From Ilyonectria destructans (taxonomy: Eukaryota; Ascomycota; Sordariomycetes; Hypocreales; Nectriaceae), in contig JAHEWK010000009.1 of the NCBI GenBank assembly GCA_020740775.1, forward strand, positions 2,914,001-2,978,000: 64,000 nucleotides of DNA, given 5' to 3'. The notes beneath the pieces were generated by a model. That model searched no databases. It had not been told where the DNA came from and saw only the letters and a list, made by a program, of their open reading frames with translations. A program made the position numbers and the translations under genes. Positions 10,424-21,480 of the stretch are shown here, piece after piece; the first letter of the stretch is position 1; the number at the start of each line of letters is the position of its first letter.

Positions 10424-12193
10424 ATGACCTCCGTAAAATTGACAGAGATCTGGTCCAGATACGACGCCATAGAGAAGTCCCTTTCCTTCATCATCACAGT
10501 CGCGCTTGTTCTTATTATTTCTTGTGCTTCCCAAACCTCTCGTTCTAATGTTCCATTGGCCAATCCCAAGAAGGGGTTAGAATTGTCGAGACAAAGAGCA
10601 AAGAAAGACTTTGTGTCTCATGCGAATAGACTTGTTGGAGACTGGTTCAAAACGAATCCGAACAAGCCGATTCGCTTCATTGGAGATGTAGAGGAGATTA
10701 CGGTGATGCCTCCAAGCTTGGCGCAAGAGATCAGAAACGATAAGCGCCTGAGCTTTAACCAGTGGACTTACAAGGTACTGTCAAGTTGTTTTTGGCCGTT
10801 GTCGGCTCTATAGTTGACACTGAATAGGCGTTCCATGGTCATTTGCCTGGATTCGAAGCCTTTGCTGCAAGCACAGGAGGTTCAAATCTGGTCCAGACCG
10901 TTGTCACTAAAGATCTCACCAAATTTCTCAGTATAACTCCCTATACTTAAACCCACCGTATAACGGCTTGACTTACTAATTTGAATCGTGGTAGACAAGA
11001 TCACCGAGCCTCTTGCGGAAGAGACAACCATGGCGCTGAAAGAATTGTTTACCGACGAAGCTGGTAAGATTTCACCTGAGCTTGGGATGATACACACTAA
11101 AAGTGACATAGAATGGCACACGATACCAATGACAGATGTGATTCTGCAACTGATTGCACGCATCTCTTCACGCGTATTTCTCGGCCCAGAGCTTTGTCGC
11201 AATGAGGCTTGGCTTCGAATAACTCGCGAGTATACTGTTACGGCGTTTCTGGCGGGCGAAAAGCTCCGTACGTGGCCGGAATTCACGCGCCCTTTGGTAC
11301 ATTGGTTTTTACCAGGTTGCCGCAAGTTGAGAAAAGAAGTCAGTGAGGCTCGTTCCATCATCCAATCCACTATTGATCGTCGCCGGCAACTGAAAGACGA
11401 ACTCGTTGCTGGTGGCAAAGATATGCCAGAATACAACGATGCAATTGAATGGTTCGATAAAGCAGCCAAAGGCGCGCCTCATGACCCTACAGCCCTCCAG
11501 CTCAGCCTGTCTCTTGCGGCAATCCATACGACCACCGATCTGCTTACTCAAGTCCTAACACGTATCTCACAAAACCTAGATATCTTGAAGCCCCTCCGTG
11601 AGGAGATTACTTCGGTTCTTCGAGATGATGGTTGGAGTAAAACATCCTTATATAAGATGAAGTTGCTGGATAGTGTCATTAAGGAAAGCCAACGGATGAA
11701 ACCCACTGATATTGGTTAGTTGACAGGACTTTTTACTTACTGCATCGCGCTAATTGTGGCCTTGGAACCAGTCTCGATGATGCGCCTCGCCGTTGAAGAC
11801 GTCAAGCTCTCTGACGGCACCTTGATTCCTAAAAACACCGGTCTGGCTGTATCCTCGCATAGAATGTGGGATCCCGCCCTTCACCCCAACCCGAATCAAT
11901 GGAACGGTGCCCGGTTTTACGAAATGCGCGACGACCCTGGAAAGCAGAATGCCTCCCTGCTTGTATCTACAAGCCCAGACTACCTCGCATTTGGTCATGG
12001 CCAGCATGCTTGTCCGGGGCGCTTCTTTGCATCAAATGAGGTCAAGATTGCCCTGGTTCAGATTATCATGAAGTATGACTTTGAATTAAAGGAAGAGGCA
12101 TCGCCGCAGGTATACAAGCATGGGTTCAACCTGGCCGGTGACCCGTTCTTAGAGTTGCGGATTAAACGGCGTGCGGAAGAGAAAGCAATCTAG
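10424..12193 (+). CDS. Cytochrome P450 monooxygenase (ent-kaurene oxidase/indole-diterpene P450-like)
   Basis: Exons 10424-10774, 10828-10930, 10995-11714 and 11772-12193 give 531 residues. Residues about 19-35 form the ER membrane anchor. The I-helix region reads AAIHTTTDLLTQ, the K-helix ExxR is ESQR (382-385), and the haem-binding loop is FGHGQHACPGRFF with the ligand cysteine at 472. All P450 hallmarks are intact. The HTTTDLL form of the I-helix and the VSMMRLAVEDVKLSDGT segment resemble fungal P450s of diterpene and related secondary metabolism (CYP503/CYP68-like); the substrate cannot be told. The protein would need a cytochrome P450 reductase elsewhere. It lies 1.4 kb upstream of a Zn2Cys6 regulator, with a transposon relic between. 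Confidence 0.9.
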
Positions 12194-12734
12194 GTGGACT
12201 GATACGACTAGTAGTTCATTGCTTCAAAGACAGCCTGCTTTCCGAGAGCCCGTCATTGTCAGTAGCAGATACTACATGTACCACAGAAAGCTTTCGGTGG
12301 TGGCTTTGTTCACAGGGGTCAAGTAAAGGAATGGAGGCAATGGCAGATCCAAAGGATGCGTTTCAGCACGTCTCACTTACATCGCTACTTGCAACATAAA
12401 AACCAAGATTGCCAACATCATTAGATAGAAGAAACAAGAGTCTTTTTCCCTCTACATCCGTCCCCCAAGCTTGGTACGACAGGTACTGGTTCCGAGGGGC
12501 GCAAGCTCTGGTATCTGATAGCTATTTTGCTGGAAAGGTTCCGGTTAATTCCGCAACCCCGAATGCGACCCTACTTCAACTTCCAACAGCAATTACGTAG
12601 CCTAGAATGTCTCCCATTACACCAAAACCACATCATAGCCCTCACAAGAGGACCGAAATTGTATACCTAACTTTCTGGCGTCTCAGCTAAAGCAGTGGCT
12701 GCCAAATACGATATTCCCCCCCCCCGGGGCTGTG
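12194..12734. other. Intergenic, with a C-tract before the Tc1 relic
   Basis: No gene supported. A run of C followed by GGGG at about 12716-12729 sits at the left edge of the recognisable transposase remnant. Confidence 0.4.
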
Positions 12735-13025
12735 TACGGCCTCGTTCAGAGATACCGGCATCAAGAAAGTGCCCAAAGCTGCCCTCGGTCAGGACGGCCG
12801 CCCAAGCTTAATGAGCGTCATAAAAGTCATATTTTCCGGGTCCTTGAAGAAGATCCCTTTATGACAAGTACAGAGATTCGGGTCCAGGCTGCTTTACCTT
12901 GTGTAAATTCCACTCTTTTAATATTCCTTAGAAAGGAAGGCATTCAGCACTATAAGGCCTTACAGAGGCCCAAATTAACTCATCTTGTTGCTGTCCAAAG
13001 GGTGGTATTTGCAAGATGTTATATG
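12735..13025 (+). mobile_element. Tc1/mariner-type transposase relic (N-terminal HTH part)
   Basis: The open segment contains RSGRPPKLNERHKSHIFRVL and TSTEIRVQAALPCVNSTLL, matching the paired helix-turn-helix DNA-binding region of Tc1/mariner transposases (a GRPxKL-type basic linker). It is followed by HYKALQRPKLTHL and then decays into AT-rich sequence (13030-13420) with no DDE catalytic part visible. No terminal inverted repeats were recognised. It is a dead fragment lying between the P450 and the Zn2Cys6 gene. Confidence 0.65.
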
Positions 13026-13606
13026 ACTAAACACACGCTTAACTCTACCTCTATTCCCATATCTTACGTCTTATATCTCATATCAAACATAAGGCCAACC
13101 CTACCCCGAATTCCACTATTAATCATTGATTATTGATTATTAATAAAAACCGCTCTACAATATAGCAAGGCCAGCCCCTATAATAGAGCCGGCCAGCGAT
13201 CAGTCTGCTATTATTATAACATCTACCTTCTATTCTACTGCTATCAGACTGCGTCCCTCACTCTCCCCACGAGGCTCCTGACAAGATCTTTACTATTTAG
13301 TTAATTATATACTAGTTATCTACAGGTCAACTGACATATCTACTATTTAGTCTAGGGTAGGGCTGTTAGAACTCAAGATCAGTCTAGTCAGTTTAGTTAT
13401 AGTGCAACTAACTTGGGGATCTGCCAGTCTTGACCGCCCGGTCGGACGTAGGTTGCGACATGAGTTGTGATACTTCGCTCATTTCTCCAACTCATCCTTT
13501 TTCTAACGAATTCATCCCGTACCGAACCCAAAACCTACTACATAACCCGTTTTTGTATAAGAGACCCATACTATGTTAGAGGCCCGAGGCTTGTTAAATC
13601 TTAGTG
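13026..13606. other. AT-rich relic grading into the promoter of the Zn2Cys6 gene
   Basis: 13030-13400 is low-GC and stop-rich, probably RIP-decayed transposon sequence continuing from the Tc1 relic. 13420-13606 returns to normal composition and holds the regulator's promoter. Confidence 0.45.
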
Positions 13607-15969
13607 ATGCCGGGCGCTCGAGTTCTCAAACGGCGGAAAACGCCTCTCGCGTGCGAGTTTTGTCGCAGGCACAAAATCAAATGCGATGGCATTCATCCAA
13701 TTTGCGGAAACTGTTCTAGGAGGGGGCGGGCTCGGGATCAGTGCGTCTGGAAGCATATCGACGGCCGGCTTGAGAACGTTCCCGAATCAAACACCTTTGT
13801 CCGTCAATTGGAGCAGCGGATCCAGCAATTAGAGAGCCACGCCTGGTCAAACCCTCAGCTGGCCCAGCCGGCGACAGAGACGATTGGCCGTGGCCTATCC
13901 GAAATGCTGGCAAGCCCCGCAGCCGCAAGTGTTGGTGAAGAGAGTCCTGGGTGTATCAGCGCCATGGAGGGGGCCGTCACGAATGCACCTCAAAGCGAAG
14001 GTTACATCGGCTCTGCATCTGCCGCATACTTTATGAATTTCATCAGACGGGCGGTGGACCCAGGCTCAGCTGTGTCTGGCCCAATCCAAAACGTCAACAC
14101 CCCGCCCACTCGAGATACGGCATCATCGTCGGCGCTTAGGAAACCGTCAATGCCATATGTCCTACCCCCACGAAGAGACGCCGAGAGGTTGGTGATTGCA
14201 TATTGGGACTACATACACCCTCTCTACCCCTTTCTCTACCAACCCTGCTTTGCCGATATCTTTGTCAGTTTATGGACCGGAAAGCCATCATCATCAGAAG
14301 CTGCATCACCTTTAATGAGAACAACCAAAGCCAACAGTGCATGCCTGGTCAATTTGGTTCTTGCCTTGGCTTGTCAGTACTACGATGTGCCGGTGGACCG
14401 ACAAGACCTCACCGAGGGGCCAAAGTCTGGGGTTATCTTCTTCAACCGAGCCCGGTCGATCTTTCAGTACGACGTTTCCGACGGAACGGACCAGAGCCTT
14501 CAGGTTGTTCAGATCTTTTTGCTCATGGCGCAATATCTGAACAGTACCGGAAGCCCTCAGAGATCATGGGAACTCTTAGGGGTGGCCATCCGAATCTGCC
14601 AGCGTCTTGGTCTTCATCAAGGAGCAACGACAGACCAAAGGGCTTTTCCTGACCCAGTTGAGAGGGAGATGATCAAGAGGGTCTGGCATGGGTGTTTTAT
14701 GATGGAGAGGTGAGATCCACGTCTTGCTACCTTGTAACCCCCAAACAATACGCTGATGGTCTCAGGATGCTATGTGCGACGCTGGGGCGGCCTACCATGG
14801 TCACAGCGGCTGAAGCCGATCCGGTGCCATTTCCGGAGGAATTGGACGAGGGAGCCTTTCAGTCTGGAAGACGGACATTGACGTACGCTCCCATGTCGAC
14901 TCTGTCATTCTTTGTGTACTCGGCAAAACTATTCAAGATGGTCCACCTGATCCTGCTCGCTTTCTACTCTGACGAAAACTCAAACGGCGCGCGGGATTAC
15001 AACCACTACTTCATGGGACCGACATCCATCTTCGACATTGACTCTCAGATGATGAAATGGCTCGCCGCGATTCCGGATTACATCCAACTGGAGAGCTACA
15101 GCCTGTTGGTGACCGAGGAGCCGGGACACACGCAGGTATTTCGAAGGCAGGCTGTGGTGCTGCGGATTAGGTACAGCGTCCTGCGTGCAAAACCCGGAGC
15201 CATTGTCTCAAAACCTACTTTCTGACTATTCTTAGGTTTCTACAGGCTCGCATATTTCTCTTCAGGCCCGTGCTGGCCAAGATGTGCGTTGAGATCCGGG
15301 GCATGGACAGTCAGCACGCTGGAAGTCTTGCTCACCGGACAGCTCTTCAGTGCTCGATGCTTTGCGTCAAGGCGGCCATTGAGATGATCGAGGTCGTAAA
15401 TAATCACCAAACGACCGCGGCTGCTTGGGGCCATGAGCCGTCCTGGCTGTACGTCGTGCTTCGTAAGTTCCCGATGGATGATGGTTCAGAGTGATGTCGG
15501 CTGCTGGAAGACTAACGATGATGTGAAAGACATATACCTTGCAGCCACCGTCCTTCTAGCGGCACGCCTGTCCCCTATCGTGCTGCTGGGCGAGATATCC
15601 AAACAAGAGATCCAACAATCCTGGAACCATGCGCTGGATATTCTCGACCGGTTCCAGGCCGACAATATGTCCGCAAAGCGGTGTGTAGCTGCCTTGAACG
15701 TCTTGTATCAGGGATTACCGGGGGGCATAGATGCCCACGGGCAGAGGGAAGATGGGCCAGAGTCGTCAGGGACCACGAATCTTCAAGGCGATGCTGTTGT
15801 TATAGGCCCAGCCGACGAACTCTTCCCGCACCACCCGACGCTTGCTGGGCCTCCCGACGATGACTTTGGTCAGGACTTGGGTTCGGAGTGGATGCCAGAC
15901 TTTGATTTCTCAAATCCGTACGACATGACTTGGTTTCAGGTAACCGCTCCTGGGCTGTACACATTATGA
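13607..15969 (+). CDS. Zn(II)2Cys6 fungal transcription factor
   Basis: Exons 13607-14709, 14766-15170, 15236-15462 and 15530-15969 give 724 residues. The start is the ATG at 13607 giving MPGARVLKRRK. The binuclear zinc cluster has six cysteines at 16, 19, 26, 33, 36 and 46, in CEFCRRHKIKCDGIHPICGN, with a basic linker and then a short coiled coil (FVRQLEQRIQQLE). The middle is the fungal-specific regulatory domain: IAYWDYIHPLYPFLYQPCF, SWELLGVAIRICQRLGLHQG, then RMLCATLGRPTMV across intron 1. Introns are 56, 65 and 67 nt; the last has a GTAAGT donor and a GACTAAC branch. The C-terminus is acidic and Pro-rich and could be an activation region. An alternative intron at 15939 could change the last residues. 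It is convergent with the FAD oxidoreductase and is the likely local regulator. Confidence 0.9.
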
Positions 15970-16175
15970 GGTGAAGGACTGGTCAATCATTATTGCAGGT
16001 TAATTTACATCAACTGCGATCATATTATGCGAGATTTGGACTCTTGAAATGCTGCGTATTGTGTGTTCGACAGTGTTCCTTACGACAGTGGCCGGCACTT
16101 TTGATTGGAATAGTACTCTGATACATGGTACACCACATACTCCCCCATGCGCACGTTAGACTCCCTCGTATGAGA
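15970..16175. terminator. Shared 3' intergenic region of two convergent genes
   Basis: About 205 bp between the stop of the Zn2Cys6 gene and the stop of the FAD oxidoreductase. Both 3' UTRs must lie or overlap here. No specific polyadenylation signal is identified. Confidence 0.3.
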
Positions 16176-17582
16176 CTACGCCGGGCAGTTGACAGGTCCT
16201 CCGTCAGGCAACCTCTTGGCATCCAGCAGTGCCCCGTTGGCTAACAAACAAGCTCGAACGTCTCTGGCATCGACATCGGACTTGCCCTGGCATCGAGCAT
16301 AGATTGAGGCGGCTACACCGGCAGCTTGGCCCGTTGCGAGTGCAGTCCCCATGACCCTCACAGCGCTGCCGGCGTACTGGTCGGCGTCGACACACCGTCC
16401 AGCCGCGAACAGGTTCCTCGTATCGATGCTGCGTAGACAGGCAAGTGGTATTTCGAAGGTTCCGTGAGGAGGATACTTGAATGTACTCTCCCAGTGCTCG
16501 TCCCTTTCGTCGTGGAACTCCATTCCCCAGGCGCCCAGCGCAACTGTATCGTCAAAGGCCACGTTCTGCAGTAGATCGTCCTCTTTCAAAGAATACTGGG
16601 CATTGAGATGTCGGCTTTCCCGCACGCCAAAGTTGGGACCGGAGGACACTAGGTACATGTTCTCGTGTCCTGGTAAGGTGCGGAGAATCTCGAGATATTT
16701 CTGAGCCTGTCGCCGTCCCAACATCTCGGCGGCAGTGGTGCTGGCAGACGAAGTTGCGTCATAGGTTGCCGAGGCGAGGAAGGTCACAACGTCGCCGGAC
16801 TGGGGTAGCCTGAGCAGCACGGAGCCGTTCTTCCTGCACATGCTATGTAGCGTCGGGTCCTTCGCTTTTGCTGCAACGATTGCGGCGCGCCAGGCTGTAG
16901 CCGTCGGGTTCGCGTCCTTACCGAAGCCGCCAAATCGTGTGGCCAGGGACCCGAGATTGACGGTTCCGTGGTTTCCGTAACGTAAAGACGCACAAGCATG
17001 ATGGGCCAAGTCACAATCTCCCGAGCAGTCAACGAATGCTCTTGCCGAGATGGACCGCCGGCGTCCTTTCTCTTGAATTTCGACCGACGAGATACCTGAC
17101 TTTCCCTTGGTTGCTCCGACCACCGTGGTGCGAAGCAGGACGTCAATGTCGTGCTCGTGAAGGATATCGTCGAGGACTAACTTCAAGCACTCGGGCTCTA
17201 CAACCTGAAAAACAGATCGTTAGTGACGCAGACGTTGCAAGGAATGAATGGCACCTGCCTGGAAAATGCCCCGATGCTGGTCAGGTCTCTCTGCTGCGCC
17301 TCCAAGCTTCTGGAGACGGCTGAAGATGTCATCCCAAACCCCTCCGATAGCTTTACGGGGGTTCTTCTCCAGCGTAAAGAGGCCGCAGTATGAAACGATG
17401 GTACGATGGGTCGCTGCGCCGCCGAGGCAGCTCTCTGACTCGACGAGGAGAACTCGAGCGGATGGATTTGCTTCACGAGCTCCCACCGCAGCACCGATTC
17501 CGGCTGCACCACCACCAACGATAACGACGTCGTACGCGTTGACTCCTTCAGTCTCGCTCGGAGGTGGGATTATGCTGACCAT
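16176..17582 (-). CDS. FAD-dependent oxidoreductase (FAD_oxidored family)
   Basis: Exons 17582-17255 and 17197-16176 give 449 residues; the 57-nt intron (17254-17198) has a CACTAAC branch point and uses the acceptor GTTGTAG rather than the nearer TTTCAG, because only that keeps FQAEPECLKLVLDDI in frame. The dinucleotide-binding motif GGGAAGIGAA begins at residue 23, followed by SESCLGGAATHRTIVSYCG. The middle has FVDCSGDCDLAHHA (the D-x-SGD-x-D motif) and the C-terminal FAD loop is LFAAGRCVDADQYAGSAVRV then GTALATGQAAGVAA. This flavoprotein family oxidises small substrates that are mostly unknown. It shares a divergent promoter with an MFS carrier, suggesting uptake followed by oxidation of one compound. 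No signal peptide, so cytosolic. Confidence 0.88.
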
Positions 17583-17756
17583 GGCGGGTGATGGGAAGAA
17601 TGAGTAGGCGTGGTATACGGGGGAAAGGAAAGAAGACGAAGGGGGGTTTGTTCAGAGGGTGATGGCATGGAAGAGGCCTATTGTAAGTTGACGAATCTCC
17701 TTTCATCCACAAGCAATGTACAAGTACTGTCGGAAGGAGTATCGGTCTCGGCTTGG

Positions 17757-17771
17757 ATCGGGATTCCCGAT
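17757..17771. promoter_or_regulatory. Perfect 15-bp palindrome ATCGGGATTCCCGAT
   Basis: ATCGGGA-T-TCCCGAT, a perfect inverted repeat with one central base. Read as zinc-cluster triplets it is CGG-N5-CCG. A candidate operator for the neighbouring Zn2Cys6 regulator. Confidence 0.45.
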
Positions 17772-17867
17772 GCAGCGTCCCCGCTCCATCACTAAACGCC
17801 CAACTGCCACCATACGGAAAGGGAAATCTGTAGGCTAGTCTACTTAGGCGACCTGGCGATTAGCCTT

Positions 17868-17882
17868 TCGGGATCACCCCGA
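17868..17882. promoter_or_regulatory. Inverted TCGGG-N5-CCCGA site
   Basis: TCGGG at 17868-17872 and CCCGA at 17878-17882. Second copy of the TCGGG half-site in the divergent promoter. Confidence 0.38.
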
Positions 17883-17967
17883 GTTTTGACCTGTTGTCCT
17901 GGCTCTCTTCTGGTTCCCAGTGAGTGTGGTTGCAAGGTCGTCGCCTAGGCAGGGTGGTAGTGGGGTG

Positions 17968-17989
17968 CATCCCGAAGGACATCGGGATG
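17968..17989. promoter_or_regulatory. Inverted CATCCCGA-N6-TCGGGATG site
   Basis: CATCCCGA at 17968-17975 and its exact reverse complement TCGGGATG at 17982-17989, followed by another GATCGGGAC. Half-sites point outward here (everted relative to the palindrome at 17757). Confidence 0.4.
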
Positions 17990-18234
17990 GGATCGGGACT
18001 CCCTAGCTACAATCTTGCTGTTACCCCATAGACAGCGGGCAAAAACTCCGGGGCCCCGCAAACCTCTCTTTTCTCCATCTAGAGTACCTACTGCCCACTT
18101 AGTCAGACCTGATGGGTATATATTAAACAGGAACTCCGGCATCATTACCCACGACTTCAATTCCTCAACCACCCCTCTGATAATCAGGCCCCCTCTTCTT
18201 TGGAACCCTGAATCCCTCAAGCATTGCCTTCATC

Positions 18235-19897
18235 ATGCGGCCCAACACCCCTGAAAAAGATTACGAGGCCGCAGCCGACGCCCGGTGCATCGAGACCTCG
18301 CCAGGGTTAGATGACCAAGTCCAATCCCCCCTTGAAGCCACCATTCGACACAAGTTCGACCGACGAATCCTTCCGCTGGGAATCATTCTCTATCTCATGG
18401 CCCAGATCGACCGAAGCAACATGAGCAACGCCGTGGTCCTCGGCTTGAAAGAAGACACGGATCTCACGGGCAACCGCTTCAACGTTGCTCTGACGCTATT
18501 TTTCGTCACATATATTCTTTTCGAAATACCTGCCAATTTGATGTGCAAATACCTTGGCCCTCGTATTTGGCTCAGCTTTATCACTTTTGGTTTTGGCATC
18601 ACGACCATGTGCATCTCTTTGGTGCGCAATTACCCGGCTCTAGTCGTTTGCCGGCTCCTCCTTGGCGTCTTTGAAGCAGGTGAGCTCCCCCTCATTTCAC
18701 CGTTATGTAGCCCTAGTATATTTGTTTTCAGCTTTCCAATCCCAGAAGGTCTTCTAGGAACTTTGCTGATTGCAATCGCGGCCCTTTTTAAACAGGCGTT
18801 CAACCGGGTCTCATGTTCACTTACTCGCAATTCTATCGACGGCACGAGATGGCCTCTCGCTGGGGCATCAAAGCAGCGGGCGGGGCTATCGCCGGTGCTT
18901 TTGGCGGTCTCCTCGGAAGTGGGCTGGGAAACGTCCCCAAGGCTGGCATGTTTGAGCGTTGGCGATGGATATTCCTTGTCGAGGGCCTCCTAACAGTCGT
19001 GGTATCCGCGTTTGTCTATTGGCTCATGCCAAACAGCGTAGCCACTGCATCCTTCCTCACTGAGGAGGAGAAGCAGGTCGCAACGAGGCGCATCGATGAG
19101 GAGAACAAGATGAACGTCGGAAGCGAAGATCAGTCCCCTTGGCGACCGGCAGTCCTCAAGAAGGCCCTCTGGAACGCCAATACCCAACTGGTGTCACTAG
19201 GAATCATGATGTCTCTGCTCTCTCTGACATCACTGTCTCTATTTATGGTGAGTCAGGGCCTCTTCGATGGCTATGACTACATTGCGAGTATCACCGCTAA
19301 TGAGTTGAACAGCCAACCCTACTCAAGTCTATGGGATACTCCTCTACGCATGCGCAGCTTCTCACAGTTCCGCCTTATGTGTTTGCCTCTTGCGTTTGTG
19401 TTGCAGCATCGTTTGCCTCCGACCGTCTCCGAACCCGCGGCACTGTCATGCTCGTGTTGACGCCGCTGACCATGATTGGATTCCTTCTATTGGCCCTGGT
19501 TCCCTCCACTGCGGTCCGCTACTTCGCCCTGTTCCTCACTACAGCTGCCGCCTTTACATGCTCTCCGATCCTACTTGCCTGGGTGGTGAGCAATTCCGCC
19601 GGCCCAAGTGTGCGAGCCATCGTCAGTGCCTATGCCGTTGGCGAAGGAAACGTGGGTGCTATTGTTGCCACCTGGACCTACCGCGGTTCGGGGGCGCCTC
19701 GATACGTCACGGGACACTTGATCAATTTTGGAGGGTCTTGCATTCTCTTCATTATGATCGGCCTAACCACGCTGTACTTGAGACGCGAGAACAAGATACG
19801 AGCTCAGGGAAAGAGGGACTACAGACTCGCCAATGCAACCGAAGTGGAGAAATGGAACTTGGGTCACAGTCATCCCGAATACCGGTATACCCCTTGA
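18235..19897 (+). CDS. MFS transporter, DAL5/allantoate permease-type anion:cation symporter
   Basis: Exons 18235-18679, 18796-19247 and 19313-19897 give 493 residues with about 12 hydrophobic segments. The first loop and helix show DRRILPLGIILYLMAQIDRS and NMSNAVVLGL, the DRSN-N-A signature of anion:cation symporters (vitamin, allantoate and carboxylate carriers). FVTYILFEIPANLM, the RLLLGVFEAG helix joined to VQPGLMFTYSQFY across intron 1, and RWRWIFLVEGLLTVVVS follow the family order. Intron 1 is 116 nt, intron 2 is 65 nt with a GCTAATG branch. The C-terminus (YRLANATEVEKWNLGHSHPE) is also family-typical. It should sit in the plasma membrane importing an organic anion; the substrate is unknown. 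Divergent with the flavoenzyme. Confidence 0.92.
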
Positions 19898-20723
19898 TTG
19901 GCATATACTTACAACAGCAGAGACAATAGACGCTCTTTACTCCTATACTATAATCAATGCTTTGATAGATACTGAAACCTCAGGTCAATTGATGCTAGAA
20001 TATTATATTATATATTTATCCGCTTTATCTCAGTTTGTGGGAATGGTGCAAGCTAGAGCTATAAGACACGATACTGAGGACCGGTTCAAAAAAGTGGCGG
20101 GTAGAATTTTGACATTCCTTGATACTAGATGGTACAATGCCAATGCCGTCCCTTCCGTCCTTGGGTCCCCTCAGTAGCGGAGTATAATCAAAGGGCTTGG
20201 CCGTGGGATGAAGATCAGAAACTTACGACAATAGCTATTCCAAGTTTAATCCCTCCTGTCGCCAGACAGGCCGAGAGCTCCCCATTGCTGACCACGGACG
20301 CTATGGCGATGCATTGGAAAGGGTTGGATCCCATCCAAATCATCATCCTCTCGAGGGAGCACACCGTCAAGCCAGTGCCAAATATAAACTTGCGCCTCGG
20401 ACTCTATTAGCGTTTACGCTGATGTCGTTTTAGGACGGCTCGTCATGGTTTATCGATTGGCGTTGCTGTTGACCGCAACCCTTTAATAACATATATAGTA
20501 TTGGATTAATTCTATGTTATTCTACATATTGACTTTGAACTTTTAAAGGGCTTTAAAGTGAAAAAGACGTTTATTTTTCTATTTCATGGCCAAATAGTTG
20601 ATTATTAAAGTACGTCAGTAAATAAACAAAAGAGAGATGAAAATACATTTAATACAATTACTTATTAAATGCACTTGCTAACAACATGGAATAAAGCGCT
20701 TTTCTTTTCCCTTTTCACATACA
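19898..20723. other. Intergenic, AT-rich toward the right
   Basis: Short random frames only. 20460-20720 is AT-rich and stop-rich. No gene supported. Confidence 0.45.
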
Positions 20724-21480
20724 TTATCTACCTTCAATATGTACAAGCTCCACATTGCTTCTTGAACTTCGAGCAGTATTTAAATACTCAATAGATACGA
20801 AGAACTCATCAACGTTGGAGGCCGGATTTCTTTTTTTCTTGCGGCTACCGTGGTGTACCTCTTCGCCACTTGATGGTTGTATCCTGTTCTGTTGACTAGG
20901 AAGTCGGGCGGACCTATTCGTAAACGTCTGGAATATTTTGGGGAAGAATCGACTGAGGAGCATGCGGATCTGAGGGAAGCAAGCGTATATCATACTTACA
21001 TCGACCTCTACCACCGACCAAAGTGTCAGACCAGTAATATCGTCTGGGTACTGAAGGTTAGTCAAAGGGACCCATGGTCATTCCATATGTTACCTACACG
21101 TGAAAATGGGTGATTCTGTAAATTCCCCGGCTGTGTGAAGGCGAACTATACTGATTACAGTGACGCTATCGTGTCTGTTAGAAATAGCACAATTTGCGAT
21201 ATTTCTGCCGGGCTGGTAGCCAAAAGCAAGGGCCTGGGGTCCAAGACTTACAAAATACCCACAGACAGCATCAAGGAAATAAGAATCTTCTGGCGTGGCG
21301 GGATTAGCGTACGCCAGATCTGCGTTATTGGCAGGGCCAGCACGACGAAATCAGCCGCGATGCCTATAATGAAGACGGAGTTGGTGACAGCTTTTATCGG
21401 AAGATATATCCCTGCGGGTTCACCCTTCCAGCCCTCCTAGAAAAGGGAGATAGGCCGGCACTGGAATGTGGAAACTAGAG
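20724..21480 (-). pseudogene. Fungal rhodopsin-fold integral membrane protein, truncated pseudogene
   Basis: Reading leftward: FQCRPISLF, a TAG at 21439-21437 where Trp is expected, then EGWKGEPAG, then the helix AADFVVLALPITQIW with RTLIPPRQKILISLMLSVGIL up to a GTAAGT donor near 21251. After an intron comes VTVISIVRLHTAGEFTESPIF; another intron (GTAGGT donor, CTAAC branch, TTCAG acceptor) leads to YPDDITGLTLWSVVEVDVSM then CFPQIRMLL and a polar tail ending at 20724. This is helices 5-7 and the tail of the rhodopsin-like fungal family (PTH11-related). Helices 1-4 are not found upstream, so the gene is truncated as well as carrying a TGG-to-TAG change. It is related to the intact receptor at 31.7 kb. 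Confidence 0.75.

Larger units (their letters stand above)
17583..18234. promoter_or_regulatory. Divergent promoter of the FAD oxidoreductase and MFS transporter
   Basis: 652 bp between two divergent start codons. It contains three inverted TCGGGA-type arrangements plus one lone copy (GATCGGGAC near 17992). A TATA-like TATATATT lies at about 18117-18124 on the MFS side. The arrangement is typical of co-regulated divergent pairs in catabolic clusters. Confidence 0.55.
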
